From DATBLY01 sp963705545 (GTDB lineage: Bacteria > Actinomycetota > UBA4738 > HRBIN12): 64,000 bases of DNA. The position numbers and the translations under genes are program-made. Below, piece after piece: positions 37,021 to 45,816 of this stretch (positions are counted from its first letter, which is position 1; every line of letters begins with the position of its first letter). A model generated the notes under the pieces. That model searched no databases. It worked only from the letters and a program-made list of their open reading frames with translations, and was not told the DNA's origin. The stretch is taken from positions 186,001 through 250,000 of the forward strand of contig CAVPJX010000001.1 in NCBI GenBank assembly GCA_963705545.1. The letters run 5' to 3'.

Positions 37021-38655
37021 GTGCTCCGCGAGCTTCACATCCGCGATCTGGGGGTCATCGACGACCTGGATCTGGAGCTGCATCCGGGGCTGAACGTCCT
37101 GACGGGCGAGACCGGTGCGGGCAAGACGATGGTGACGGTCGGCCTTGCCCTCGCCCTGGGTGCGCGCGCCACGGCCGCCCTCGTCCGCGACGGCGCGAAG
37201 GCCGCGGGGGTCGAGGCGCGGTTCGACGCGCCGGCGGAAGCCGGCGAGTGGGCCGAAGACGGCGAGGTGATCCTCGCCCGAGCCGTCGACGCCGATGGGA
37301 GGGGCCGAGCCCGGATCTCCGGGCGGCTCGCCACGGCATCTGCCTTGTCGGAGCTGGGCGCGGGACTCGTGGAGATCCACGGTCAGCAGCACGCCCAACG
37401 GCTGCGGACGCCGGCCACCCAGACCGCCTTCCTGGATCGATCCGCCGGCCCGGACCACCTGGCGATGCTCCGGCGCTACCGGGAGGCCTGGGAGCGCTGG
37501 CGGGCGCTCGACGATGAGCTCCGTGCCCTGCGGGACGCCGAGCGGGAGCGCGAGCGAGAGCTCGACCTGCTCGCGTTCCAGGTGCGCGAGATCGAGGCGA
37601 TGGCTCCCCGGCCGGGTGAGTCCGATGCGCTCGCGATCGAGGAGGCCAGGCTCGGCAACGCCGAACGCCTGGCCGAGGTCGGAGCGCTGGTCGAGGACCT
37701 GTTGGCGGGAGAGCCCTCGTCGGCTGACGGCTTGCGGGAGGCGGCGGCGGCGCTCCGAAGTGCCGCCGAGGTCGACGTGTCGCTCCTCCCGGTGGCCGGG
37801 CGAGCGATGGACCTGACGGCCGAGCTCGACGAGCTCGCGCGCGACGTCCGCGCCTGGACCGGCTCGGTGACGGTCGACCCCGAGCGGCTCGTCGCGATCC
37901 GCGAACGCCTGGCGTCGCTCGGGGCGCTCCGACGCAAGTACGGCGAGACGGATCTGGAGGTCCTCGCGTACCTCGACGAGGCCGCTGCCCGGCTCGCGAT
38001 GCTGACGGGATCGGAGCTTCGGCGTCAGGAGTTGGAGGCGGACGTCGAAGCCGCCCGGGACGCGGTCGTCACGCTCGCCGACCGGGTCGGCGAGGGACGC
38101 CGGAGCTCCGCGCCGGGGCTCGCGAGCGCGATCGAGGAAGAGCTTCACGACCTCGGGCTCCCCGCCGCGGCCGTCCTCGTGGAGCTGGTCCCGCGTGCCG
38201 AGCCGGGTCCGATGGGGGCCGAGGACGTGACGCTCGGGTTCTCCCCGGGCCACGGACAGCCGGCTCGGCCGCTCGCCACGACGGCGTCAGGGGGGGAGCT
38301 CTCCCGAGCGATGCTGGCGTGCCGGAGCGTGCTCGCGGACGCCGACGACGTGCCGACGCTGGTGTTCGACGAGGTGGACGCGGGGATCGGGGGCGAGGCC
38401 GGTCTGGCGGTAGGGCGTCGACTTGCCCGCCTGGCTCAGGATCGCCAGGTGATCGTGGTCACCCACCTCCCGCAGATCGCCTGCTTCGCCGACCGCCACG
38501 TCCGCGTGGAGAAGGTCGGGGGCCGCGCAGCGATCCGGATCCTGGACGACGATGAACGCGTCCACGAGCTCTCGCGGATGCTGGCCGGGCTCACCGACGC
38601 TCACGGGGCCGTCGCGCACGCCGAGGAGCTCCTGGCGGCGGCCCGCGCGGGCTGA
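37021..38655 (+). CDS. recN: DNA repair protein RecN
   Basis: SMC-like ATPase acting in double-strand break repair. The 544-residue protein has Walker A GETGAGKT near residue 30, long coiled-coil arms (about 150-350, e.g. LRDAERERERELDLLAFQVREIE), the ABC signature ASGGELSRAMLA, Walker B TLVFDEVDAGIGG and a D-loop His region VTHLPQIACF. The GTG start follows a TAGCAT box by 6 nt. No LexA-type SOS box was recognised by eye in front of it. Confidence 0.96.
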   Translation: MLRELHIRDLGVIDDLDLELHPGLNVLTGETGAGKTMVTVGLALALGARATAALVRDGAKAAGVEARFDAPAEAGEWAEDGEVILARAVDADGRGRARISGRLATASALSELGAGLVEIHGQQHAQRLRTPATQTAFLDRSAGPDHLAMLRRYREAWERWRALDDELRALRDAERERERELDLLAFQVREIEAMAPRPGESDALAIEEARLGNAERLAEVGALVEDLLAGEPSSADGLREAAAALRSAAEVDVSLLPVAGRAMDLTAELDELARDVRAWTGSVTVDPERLVAIRERLASLGALRRKYGETDLEVLAYLDEAAARLAMLTGSELRRQELEADVEAARDAVVTLADRVGEGRRSSAPGLASAIEEELHDLGLPAAAVLVELVPRAEPGPMGAEDVTLGFSPGHGQPARPLATTASGGELSRAMLACRSVLADADDVPTLVFDEVDAGIGGEAGLAVGRRLARLAQDRQVIVVTHLPQIACFADRHVRVEKVGGRAAIRILDDDERVHELSRMLAGLTDAHGAVAHAEELLAAARAG

Positions 38656-38701
38656 CGGCCGTCCGCTACGCTGGGCGTTCGTCCGGCGCGCGCATCCGCG
38701 G

Positions 38702-39967
38702 ATGGCCTGTGCCGGCTCCCGATCCGACCGAGACCGGAGGGGCTTCACGGCCACGTCGAGCATCCGAGGGACGCGGCGGCGTCCGCTACGACGCCCCCGG
38801 GCGGAGGGCGGGGTCGCGCGGGTCGACCGTCGCACGAAGGACCTGGTAGCGAGGGCCCAGCCGGGCGATGTCGCCGTGATCGCTCACGAGGACCTGGATC
38901 GCGTCGCGGCGGAGGGGCTCGTCGAGGCCCGCGTCGCGGCCGTCGTGAACGCAGGATCCTCGATCTCGGGGCGGTACCCGAACCTCGGACCACTCATCCT
39001 CACTGAAGCCGGGATCCCACTGATCGACCAGATCGGCGCCCTGCTGCTGGAGAAGGTCCGCGAGGGCGACGCGATCCGCCTGGACGGGGATCGGGTGTTC
39101 GTGGGGGAGCGACTGGTCGCGATCGGCGTGCGGCAGAGCCACGCGTCCGTCCTGCGCTCGATGGAGGCCGCCCAGGCGTCCCTCGCCGACCGGTTCGACG
39201 ACTTCGCCCGCAACACGCTCGCGTACATGCAGGACGAGCGCGACCTCCTCTTCGGCGGGGCGGGTCTGCCGGCGCTGCGGCACGACCTGGTCCGGCGCAC
39301 CGTGCTCGTGGTCACGCGCGGCTACTCGTACCGAGAGGACCTCGCGGCCCTGCGCTCGTACATCCACGAGGTGCGGCCGGTGCTGATGGGTGTGGACGGT
39401 GGCGCCGACGCTCTCCTCGACGAGGGGTACGTCCCCGACCTGATCGTCGGGGACATGGACAGCGTCTCGGACACGGCCCTGCGGCTCGCCGCTCGTCCGG
39501 CGGGCCGACGCCGGACCCCGACCGAGCTGGTCCTGCACGCATACGCGGACGGCGAGGCTCCGGGTCGTGAGCGCCTGGATCGGCTGGGGATGCCGTACAC
39601 GGAGGTGCGCTCGGCGGGCACGAGCGAGGACGTGGCCTTCCTCCTGGCGCACGAGAAACGGGCGGACCTGATCGTGGCGGTCGGGTCGCATGGGAACCTG
39701 CGGGAGTTCCTCGACAAGGGACGGGCCGGGATGTCGAGCACGTTCCTGGTCCGTCTGCGGGTCGGTGAGATCCTCGTCGACGCCAAGGGGGTGTCTCGGA
39801 TCTACCGCGGCCGTGGGTTCCGCAAGCGCGACGCCCTGCTGCTCGTGGGTGCGGCCCTGTTCGCGATGCTCGTGGTCGTGTGGGTCTCGCCCCCGCTCCG
39901 CCTGTACTGGGATCTGTTCGTCGAGCAGCTCCAGCAGTGGGTCTTCCAGCTCCGGGAGCTGGTGTGA
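38702..39967 (+). CDS. SteA-like membrane-anchored protein with thiamin-pyrophosphokinase-like fold
   Basis: The 421-residue protein has a basic, poorly conserved N-terminal 35 residues, then GGVARVDRRTKDLVARAQPGD, VNAGSSISGRYPNLGP, a central segment LMGVDGGADALLDEGYVPDLIVGDMDSVSD resembling the substrate site of thiamin pyrophosphokinases, and a C-terminal membrane helix (ALLLVGAALFAMLVVVWV). In Corynebacterineae SteA works with SteB in the RipC-FtsEX cell-separation pathway. Here it is followed by the SteB/MctB-like gene as in that group. Start ATG 38702 is chosen because it is the first start after recN; no clear Shine-Dalgarno. Confidence 0.85.
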   Translation: MACAGSRSDRDRRGFTATSSIRGTRRRPLRRPRAEGGVARVDRRTKDLVARAQPGDVAVIAHEDLDRVAAEGLVEARVAAVVNAGSSISGRYPNLGPLILTEAGIPLIDQIGALLLEKVREGDAIRLDGDRVFVGERLVAIGVRQSHASVLRSMEAAQASLADRFDDFARNTLAYMQDERDLLFGGAGLPALRHDLVRRTVLVVTRGYSYREDLAALRSYIHEVRPVLMGVDGGADALLDEGYVPDLIVGDMDSVSDTALRLAARPAGRRRTPTELVLHAYADGEAPGRERLDRLGMPYTEVRSAGTSEDVAFLLAHEKRADLIVAVGSHGNLREFLDKGRAGMSSTFLVRLRVGEILVDAKGVSRIYRGRGFRKRDALLLVGAALFAMLVVVWVSPPLRLYWDLFVEQLQQWVFQLRELV

Positions 39968-39988
39968 GCGCGGGAGCCCGTTGAGCCG

Positions 39989-40921
39989 GTGATCTCCTGG
40001 CGGTATCACCTGGTTTCGATCGTGGCCGTGTTCCTCGCCCTCGGGCTGGGCGTGCTCGCGGGCACGACGGTCCTCGACCAGGGGCTGGTGAACACGCTGC
40101 GGAGCCAGACCGCCGAGCTCCGCAAGGACCTCGACGACCTGCGCCAGACGGTCACGGAACAGCGTCAGGAGCTCGCCACGCTCGCCGCCTTCAGCGAGCA
40201 GGCGCTGCCGTTCCTCGTGAGCGACCGCCTCTTCGGCCGGCCGGTCGTGATCGTGACGCAGGACGGCGTGGAGGACGCCACGCTCGCGGAGGCCCGCCGG
40301 GCCCTGGACCTGTCCGGCGCCACCATCCTCACCACGCTCACGGTGCGCTCGGAGGTCGTCGCCGACGACCCGTCCACGCAGGCCGAGCTCGCCGCGATCG
40401 TCGGGATGCCCGACACGAGCTCCCCCGACGAGCTCGCGGCCGCGGCGGCGGCAGAGCTCGCCCAACGCCTCGCCACGGTTCCGGACCCGTCGGGCGGTGA
40501 CGACGATCTGCTCGGCGAGCTGCTCTCGGCGGGTTTCGTGACGGCTGGTCAGCCCGCACTCTCGGACGTCTCGCTCGCCCAGATCGGTGGACCGGAGCAG
40601 ATCGCCGTCGTGATCGGCGGTGGGTCCGCGGACGTCTCGCCGGCGCCGGAGGCGTTCCTGGTCCCGCTCACGACCTCCCTCGTGACGCTCGAGATGACGA
40701 CGGCGGCCGCGGAGGGGCTCGCCTCGGAGGCGGGGTTCGTCGCCGCCGTCCGCCTCGAGGTCGACGCCGACTCGGAACCGCTCGCGACCGTCGACGACGC
40801 GGACGTCCCGATCGGCGGGGCCGCGTTGATCCTGGGGATCCAGGAGGTGCTGCTATCGGGCACCGGGGGGGACTACGGGACGGGGGACGGCGCGTCACGG
40901 CTCCTCCCGAGCCCGGCCTGA
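39989..40921 (+). CDS. SteB/MctB family copper-transport or cell-division membrane protein
   Basis: A 310-residue protein with one N-terminal membrane helix right after a short cytoplasmic start (ISWRYHLVSIVAVFLALGLG is the family signature). A coiled coil follows (LRSQTAELRKDLDDLRQTVTEQRQEL), then a large extracytoplasmic domain. Mycobacterial MctB (Rv1698) was described as a copper-transport protein and the corynebacterial homologue SteB as a cell-separation factor partnering SteA. GTG 39989 lies 21 nt after the steA-like gene, supporting a joint complex. Confidence 0.87.
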   Translation: MISWRYHLVSIVAVFLALGLGVLAGTTVLDQGLVNTLRSQTAELRKDLDDLRQTVTEQRQELATLAAFSEQALPFLVSDRLFGRPVVIVTQDGVEDATLAEARRALDLSGATILTTLTVRSEVVADDPSTQAELAAIVGMPDTSSPDELAAAAAAELAQRLATVPDPSGGDDDLLGELLSAGFVTAGQPALSDVSLAQIGGPEQIAVVIGGGSADVSPAPEAFLVPLTTSLVTLEMTTAAAEGLASEAGFVAAVRLEVDADSEPLATVDDADVPIGGAALILGIQEVLLSGTGGDYGTGDGASRLLPSPA

Positions 40922-40923
40922 CG

Positions 40924-41601
40924 ATGGCGTCCCCCTGGAGCATCGTGGCCTTGGTGCCCGCGCGGAACGAGGAATCGTCCGTCGGGGCCACGGTCCGGGC
41001 CCTCCGAGCCCTGCTGGTCGGGGAAGTGGTCGTGGTCGACGACGCATCGACGGACGCGACGGCAACCGTGGCCCTCGCCGCCGGCGCCACCGTGATCCGG
41101 ATCCCCCGTCGGGCAGGGAAGGGCTCGGCGATGGAGGGCGCCCTTCGCCGACTGCCCGAGGCCGACGTCTGGGTGTTCGCCGACGCCGATCTCGGGAGCT
41201 CGGCATCGGGGCTGGGGGCGCTCCTGGACGCGTGCGCCGCCGGGGTCGATCTGGCGATCGCCGTGTTGCCCCCGCAGGAGGGCGGGGGCCTCGGGGGCGT
41301 CCGACGGTTCGCCGCGTGGGCGATCCGACGGCTCGCCGGCCTCCGGACCAGCGCCCCGCTCTCGGGACAGCGGGTCATCACGCGAGCCTGTCTCTCCGCC
41401 GTTCGACCCCTGGCGGCCGGGTTCGGCGTGGAGACCGCGATGACGATCGACGCGGCTCGCGCGGGGTTCCGGGTGGAGGAAGTTCCGGTGCCCGGCCTCC
41501 GGCATCGACCCACCGGCCGGGGACTGCGGGGGTTCGCGCACCGGGGTCGGCAGGGGGTCGAGATCGCCAGCGCCGTTCTCGTCCGCACCCGCCGTCGATG
41601 A
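40924..41601 (+). CDS. Family 2 glycosyltransferase
   Basis: A 225-residue GT-A fold transferase. It shows IVALVPARNEESSVGATV at the start (nucleotide site), VVVDDASTDATATVA, AGKGSAMEGALR and the metal-binding DADLG at about residue 88. There is no membrane segment. It resembles polyprenyl-phosphate or glucosyl-3-phosphoglycerate-type GT2 enzymes. It follows the SteB-like gene after 2 nt, and its TGA overlaps the MraY-like gene (ATGA). The acceptor is not known; a lipid-linked sugar is the obvious guess from the next gene. Confidence 0.85.
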   Translation: MASPWSIVALVPARNEESSVGATVRALRALLVGEVVVVDDASTDATATVALAAGATVIRIPRRAGKGSAMEGALRRLPEADVWVFADADLGSSASGLGALLDACAAGVDLAIAVLPPQEGGGLGGVRRFAAWAIRRLAGLRTSAPLSGQRVITRACLSAVRPLAAGFGVETAMTIDAARAGFRVEEVPVPGLRHRPTGRGLRGFAHRGRQGVEIASAVLVRTRRR

Positions 41602-42404
41602 GCGTCCTGGACCGCCTGCGAGCGCCGAACCATCGGGGGGTGCTCCTCCCTCGCACCCTGTGGATCCCGCCGCTCGTCGCAGGGGTCGCGGCGGGTCTGA
41701 TGGGGACCCTGATCGTGCGGGCCTTCGCGGAGCCGGGCCGACAGGCGGCTCCGGTCCTCGTGGCGACCCTCGCGTGCGTGCTGGTGACCGCGGCGGGCCT
41801 GGTCGACGACCTGTCGCCGCAGCGGGCGCGTGGGCTCCGTGGACACCTCCGGGCGCTCGCTGACGGTCACCTCACGACGGGCCTGCTGAAGGCGGTGATC
41901 ACGGTCGGGTCCGCCGTCGTGGTCATGGCCACGCCCGGAGACCGATCGACGCTCGGCAGGCTCTCCGGCGTCGTGGTCCTGGCTGCGGCGGCCAACCTCT
42001 GGAACGGCCTGGACGTCGCCCCCGGCAGAGCGCTGAAGTGGTACCTGCTGGTGTCGGCGATGATCGTGGGTGCCGCGTTGGCCGGCTCGCTCCGGGGGTG
42101 GTCCGAGGCGAGCGTCTGGGTGGGAGTCACGGCGGGCGCCCTGGTGGCGTTGCCGTTCGACGTGCGGGAACGGGCGATGCTCGGCGATGCCGGGGCCAAC
42201 CTCCTGGGGTTCGCGGTCGGCGTCGCGCTCGTGACCGCCACGTCGGACCCCGGGCTCGCCCTCCTGGCGGTCGCCCTCGTGGGGCTCAACCTGGTGGCCG
42301 AGACGCTCTCGCTCTCGCGTGCGATCGAGGCGTTCCCCCCGCTGCGGTGGTTCGACCGCCTGGGTCGGATCCCGCCGCCGCCGCCGACCGGCGCGGCTCG
42401 ATGA
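41598..42404 (+). CDS. MraY/WecA-like polyprenyl-phosphate glycosyl-1-phosphate transferase
   Basis: A 268-residue integral membrane protein with about seven hydrophobic segments. Hallmarks of the GT4/MraY superfamily are present: TAAGLVDDLSPQRARG (DDxx, metal site), AANLWNGLDVAPGRALKW (NLxNGxD) and AMLGDAGANLLGFAVG (GDxG.N). It is shorter than MraY (about 320-360) and starts directly with a cytosolic segment. Together with the adjacent GT2 it could build a lipid-linked saccharide. It ends 73 nt before pyrG. Confidence 0.8.
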   Translation: MSVLDRLRAPNHRGVLLPRTLWIPPLVAGVAAGLMGTLIVRAFAEPGRQAAPVLVATLACVLVTAAGLVDDLSPQRARGLRGHLRALADGHLTTGLLKAVITVGSAVVVMATPGDRSTLGRLSGVVVLAAAANLWNGLDVAPGRALKWYLLVSAMIVGAALAGSLRGWSEASVWVGVTAGALVALPFDVRERAMLGDAGANLLGFAVGVALVTATSDPGLALLAVALVGLNLVAETLSLSRAIEAFPPLRWFDRLGRIPPPPPTGAAR

Positions 42405-42463
42405 ACTTCGCAGGGATCGGGGAAGTCTCGACCCGAACGGGCGGACCGCCGGGGGACGTCTGC

Positions 42464-42469
42464 TAGGCT
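42464..42469 (+). promoter_or_regulatory. Putative -10 box TAGGCT for leaderless pyrG
   Basis: TAGGCT ends 8 nt before GTG 42478, with no Shine-Dalgarno between. Confidence 0.45.
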
Positions 42470-42477
42470 GGCGTCCC

Positions 42478-44118
42478 GTGGTGAAGTCGCAACCGAAGTT
42501 CATCTTCGTCACGGGGGGAGTCGCCTCCGGCCTCGGCAAGGGCATCACCACCGCGTCGCTCGGCCGCCTCTTCAAGTCCCGCGGGTTGAAGGTCGCGATC
42601 CAGAAGTTGGACCCATACATCAACGTCGACCCCGGGACGATGAACCCCTTCGAGCACGGCGAGGTCTTCGTGTTGGACGACGGCGCCGAGACCGACCTCG
42701 ACCTCGGACATTACGAGCGCTTCGTCGACGAGGACCTCCATCGCGGATCCAACTTCACGACGGGCGCGGTCTACTCGAGCGTCCTGGCGAAGGAGCGACG
42801 CGGCGACTACCTGGGCAAGACGGTGCAGGTGATCCCGCACATCACGGACGAGATCAAGGAGCGGATCCGGGCGCTCGCCGAGACCGAGGCGGCCGACCTC
42901 GTGATCGTCGAGATCGGCGGCACCGTAGGGGACATCGAGTCGCTGCCGTTCCTCGAGGCGGTCCGCCAGCTCCGCAACGAGATCGGCCGCGATCACTGCG
43001 CGTTCGTCCACGTCTCGCTGATGCCGTTCATCGGCCCGACCGGCGAGCTGAAGACGAAGCCGACGCAGCACTCGGTCAAGGAACTCCGCTCGCTCGGGCT
43101 GCAGCCCGACGCGATCGTCTGTCGTTCGGACCGCCCGATCGGCCGCAACCTGAAGGAGAAGATCTCGCTGCTGTGCGACGTGCCGATCAGCGGCGTGATC
43201 TCAGCGGTCGACGCGCCGTCGATCTACCAGGTTCCCCTCACGCTGCATCGTGAGGGCCTGGACACCGAGCTCGCCCGACACCTGGGGATCGAGGGGTCGC
43301 CGGATCTGTCCGAATGGGAGGCCCTGGTCCGTCGGATCGATGAGGCGAGGGACCCGGTCCGGATCGCGGTCGTCGGGAAGTACGTGAACCTGCGCGACGC
43401 CTACCTCTCCGTGATGGAGGCGTTGCGCCACGGCGGGTTCCATCACGGCGCCGACGTGCAGATCGCGTGGATCGCCTCCGACGACCTCGGGGGTGGCGCG
43501 ACCCAGGAGGCGCTGGGCGACGTGGACGGGATCCTGATCCCGGGCGGGTTCGGGGTCCGTGGCGTCGAGGGGAAGGTCGCGGCCGTGCGGTTCGCGCGGG
43601 ATCGCGAGGTCCCGTTCCTGGGGATCTGCCTCGGCCTGCAGTGCGCGGTGATCGAGTTCGCTCGGAACGTGTGCGGGCTGGAGGGGGCGAACTCGAGCGA
43701 GTTCGACCCCGCCTCGCCGCATCCCGTCATCGACCTGCTCCCCGAGCAGAAGAACGTGTCGGACCTGGGCGCCTCGATGCGGCTCGGGGCGCAGCCCTGC
43801 CACGTGGTGCCCGGAACCCTCGCCGCCCGCTGCTACGGAGAGGACGTGGTGTACGAGCGCCACCGGCACCGCTGGGAGGTGAACCCGGCTTACCATGACG
43901 CGCTGCAGGCCGGCGGGCTCGTGCTCTCCGGGAACTCCCACAACGGACGCCTGACCGAGATCATCGAGCTCCCCGATCACCCGTTCTTCATCGCCGGCCA
44001 GTTCCACCCGGAGCTCCGGTCCCGGCCCACGCGGCCCCACCCGCTGTTCCGTGAGTTCGTGGGTGCGGCCGCGATCCACCGACGGGACCGCAGCCAGCGA
44101 CCCGTCGCGGTCGGCTGA
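42478..44118 (+). CDS. pyrG: CTP synthase
   Basis: Makes CTP from UTP with glutamine as nitrogen donor. The 546-residue protein has the synthetase domain (KFIFVTGGVASGLGKGIT, IQKLDPYINVDPGTMNPFEHG, EIGGTVGDIES) and the C-terminal glutaminase with nucleophile Cys in LGICLGLQCAVIEF and catalytic His/Glu in GQFHPEL. Two consecutive GTG codons (42478, 42481) are possible starts. Confidence 0.98.
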   Translation: MVKSQPKFIFVTGGVASGLGKGITTASLGRLFKSRGLKVAIQKLDPYINVDPGTMNPFEHGEVFVLDDGAETDLDLGHYERFVDEDLHRGSNFTTGAVYSSVLAKERRGDYLGKTVQVIPHITDEIKERIRALAETEAADLVIVEIGGTVGDIESLPFLEAVRQLRNEIGRDHCAFVHVSLMPFIGPTGELKTKPTQHSVKELRSLGLQPDAIVCRSDRPIGRNLKEKISLLCDVPISGVISAVDAPSIYQVPLTLHREGLDTELARHLGIEGSPDLSEWEALVRRIDEARDPVRIAVVGKYVNLRDAYLSVMEALRHGGFHHGADVQIAWIASDDLGGGATQEALGDVDGILIPGGFGVRGVEGKVAAVRFARDREVPFLGICLGLQCAVIEFARNVCGLEGANSSEFDPASPHPVIDLLPEQKNVSDLGASMRLGAQPCHVVPGTLAARCYGEDVVYERHRHRWEVNPAYHDALQAGGLVLSGNSHNGRLTEIIELPDHPFFIAGQFHPELRSRPTRPHPLFREFVGAAAIHRRDRSQRPVAVG

Positions 44119-44125
44119 GACCTCG

Positions 44126-44647
44126 GTGCGCGAGCCGCTCTCGTCGGCGCGGGCGTTCGACGGTCGGTACGTGGCGGTGGACGTCGAGGCATGGCCCGGG
44201 ATCGGGGACTACGAGGTCGTCCGGCGCCCCGGCGCGGCCGCGGTCCTCCCGATCACGCCGGCCGACGACGTGCTGCTCGTCCGGCAGTTCCGCCCTCCGG
44301 TGCGCGAGGACCTCCTCGAGGTCCCCGCGGGGCTGCTCGACGTGGAAGGCGAGGACGCCCTCACCTGCGCGGCCCGAGAGCTCCGCGAAGAGACGGGGTT
44401 CACGCATGCGGCGATCGAATTCCTGGGCGGATGCTACGCGTCGGCCGGGATGACCGACGAGTACGTCCACCTGTTCTGGGCGCGGACGGACCCCGAGCCG
44501 GAGGGGACGCCCGAACCCGGCCTGGAGGTGGTCCGTCGCCCCCTTCCGGCGATGATCCACGCGGCCGGCGCCGGACGGGTCCGCGACGCGAAGACCGCCC
44601 TCGTCCTGCTCCTGTACGGGGCTCGGTTCCCGGGCGGCACCCGGTAG
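44126..44647 (+). CDS. NUDIX hydrolase, ADP-ribose pyrophosphatase type
   Basis: The 173-residue protein has a NUDIX box GLLDVEGEDALTCAARELREETGF in the spacing used by mycobacterial Rv1700-type ADP-ribose pyrophosphatases. Upstream LLVRQFRPPVREDLLEVPAG and downstream YASAGMTDEYVHLFWA are also typical. It probably hydrolyses ADP-ribose or a related dinucleotide. GTG at 44126 lies 7 nt after pyrG. The stop TAG doubles as the start of a -10 box for ald. Confidence 0.9.
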   Translation: MREPLSSARAFDGRYVAVDVEAWPGIGDYEVVRRPGAAAVLPITPADDVLLVRQFRPPVREDLLEVPAGLLDVEGEDALTCAARELREETGFTHAAIEFLGGCYASAGMTDEYVHLFWARTDPEPEGTPEPGLEVVRRPLPAMIHAAGAGRVRDAKTALVLLLYGARFPGGTR

Positions 44648-44650
44648 GCT
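44645..44650 (+). promoter_or_regulatory. Putative -10 box TAGGCT for ald, built on the NUDIX stop codon
   Basis: TAGGCT starts with the TAG stop of the NUDIX gene. RNA would begin near 44657, leaving a leader of about 35 nt with Shine-Dalgarno GGGAGGGGAGG just before the GTG at 44692. Confidence 0.4.
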
Positions 44651-44691
44651 TCGGCCGGGATCCGAGCGCGGGATCCGGGAGGGGAGGCGAC

Positions 44692-45816
44692 GTGATCGTC
44701 GGCATCCCGAAGGAAGTCAAGGACAACGAGTTCCGGGTGGCGGCGACGCCCGAGGGCGTGCGCGAGTTCGTGCACACCGAACACCGTGTGCTCGTGGAGG
44801 CCGGGGCCGGCGAGGGGTCCGCCCTCCACGACGAGGACTTCGTGGCCGCAGGCGCCGAGATCGTTCCGGATGCGGACTCGGTGTTCGCCGCGGCGGACCT
44901 GATCCTCAAGGTGAAGGAGCCGCAGGCCTCCGAGTACGGCCGGTTCCGACCGGGCCAGGTGCTGTTCACGTACCTCCATCTCGCCGCGGACGAGGGGTTG
45001 ACCGGCTTCCTCGTCGAGCGGGAGGTCGCGGCGGTGGCCTACGAGACGGTCCAGACCGCCGACGGGCGGCTCCCGCTCCTCGCGCCGATGTCCGAGATCG
45101 CGGGCCGGATGGCGCCCCACTGCGGGGCGACCTACCTCGAACGGCCCAGGGGCGGGCGAGGGGTCCTGATGGGCGGCGCGAGCGGCGTGGCCCCAGCCCG
45201 GGTCGTCGTCCTGGGCGCGGGGATGGCCGGCACGAATGCCGCATGGATCGCCGCCGGCATGGAGGCCGAGGTGACGATCGTGGACAAGAACGTCGAGCGC
45301 CTCCGGTTCGTCGATCAGATCTGGAAGGGGCGGATCCAGACGGTGATGTCCTCACGGCTCGCCGTCGAACGCCTGGTGCTCCGGGCGGACCTCGTGGTCG
45401 GGGCCGTCCTCGTACCCGGCGCCCGCGCGCCCCGCCTCGTGAGCACCGAGACCGTCCGCGAGATGCAGGCCGGCGCCGTGATGGTGGACATCTCGATCGA
45501 TCAGGGCGGCTGCTTCGAGACCTCGCATGTCACTACCCACTCCGCGCCCACGTACGTGGTCGACGACGTGGTCCACTACTGCGTCGGGAACATGCCCGGT
45601 GCCGTCCCGAGGACCTCGACCTACGCCTTGACGAACGTGACGCTCCCGTACGCGCTCGAGATCGCCAACCGTGGGCTGCGCGGCGCGGTCCGCGACGATC
45701 CCGCGCTGGGGCACGGCGTCAACGTGTTCGCGGGCAGGGTCACGAACGAGGGCGTGGCCTCGGCACACGGGCTCGAGGTGGCCCCGCTCGGGCCGCTGAT
45801 GGATGGGTCCGCCTGA
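44692..45816 (+). CDS. ald: Alanine dehydrogenase
   Basis: Reversible NAD-dependent conversion of L-alanine to pyruvate and ammonia. The 374-residue protein begins VIVGIPKEVKDNEFRVAATP and has the catalytic Lys in LKVKEPQ, His in YLHLAADE, the Rossmann VVVLGAGMAGTNAAWIAAGMEA and DISIDQGGCFETSHVTTHS. It sits between the NUDIX gene and xerD, which are near neighbours in mycobacteria, so ald is an insertion relative to that order. A Shine-Dalgarno is clear. Confidence 0.97.
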   Translation: MIVGIPKEVKDNEFRVAATPEGVREFVHTEHRVLVEAGAGEGSALHDEDFVAAGAEIVPDADSVFAAADLILKVKEPQASEYGRFRPGQVLFTYLHLAADEGLTGFLVEREVAAVAYETVQTADGRLPLLAPMSEIAGRMAPHCGATYLERPRGGRGVLMGGASGVAPARVVVLGAGMAGTNAAWIAAGMEAEVTIVDKNVERLRFVDQIWKGRIQTVMSSRLAVERLVLRADLVVGAVLVPGARAPRLVSTETVREMQAGAVMVDISIDQGGCFETSHVTTHSAPTYVVDDVVHYCVGNMPGAVPRTSTYALTNVTLPYALEIANRGLRGAVRDDPALGHGVNVFAGRVTNEGVASAHGLEVAPLGPLMDGSA

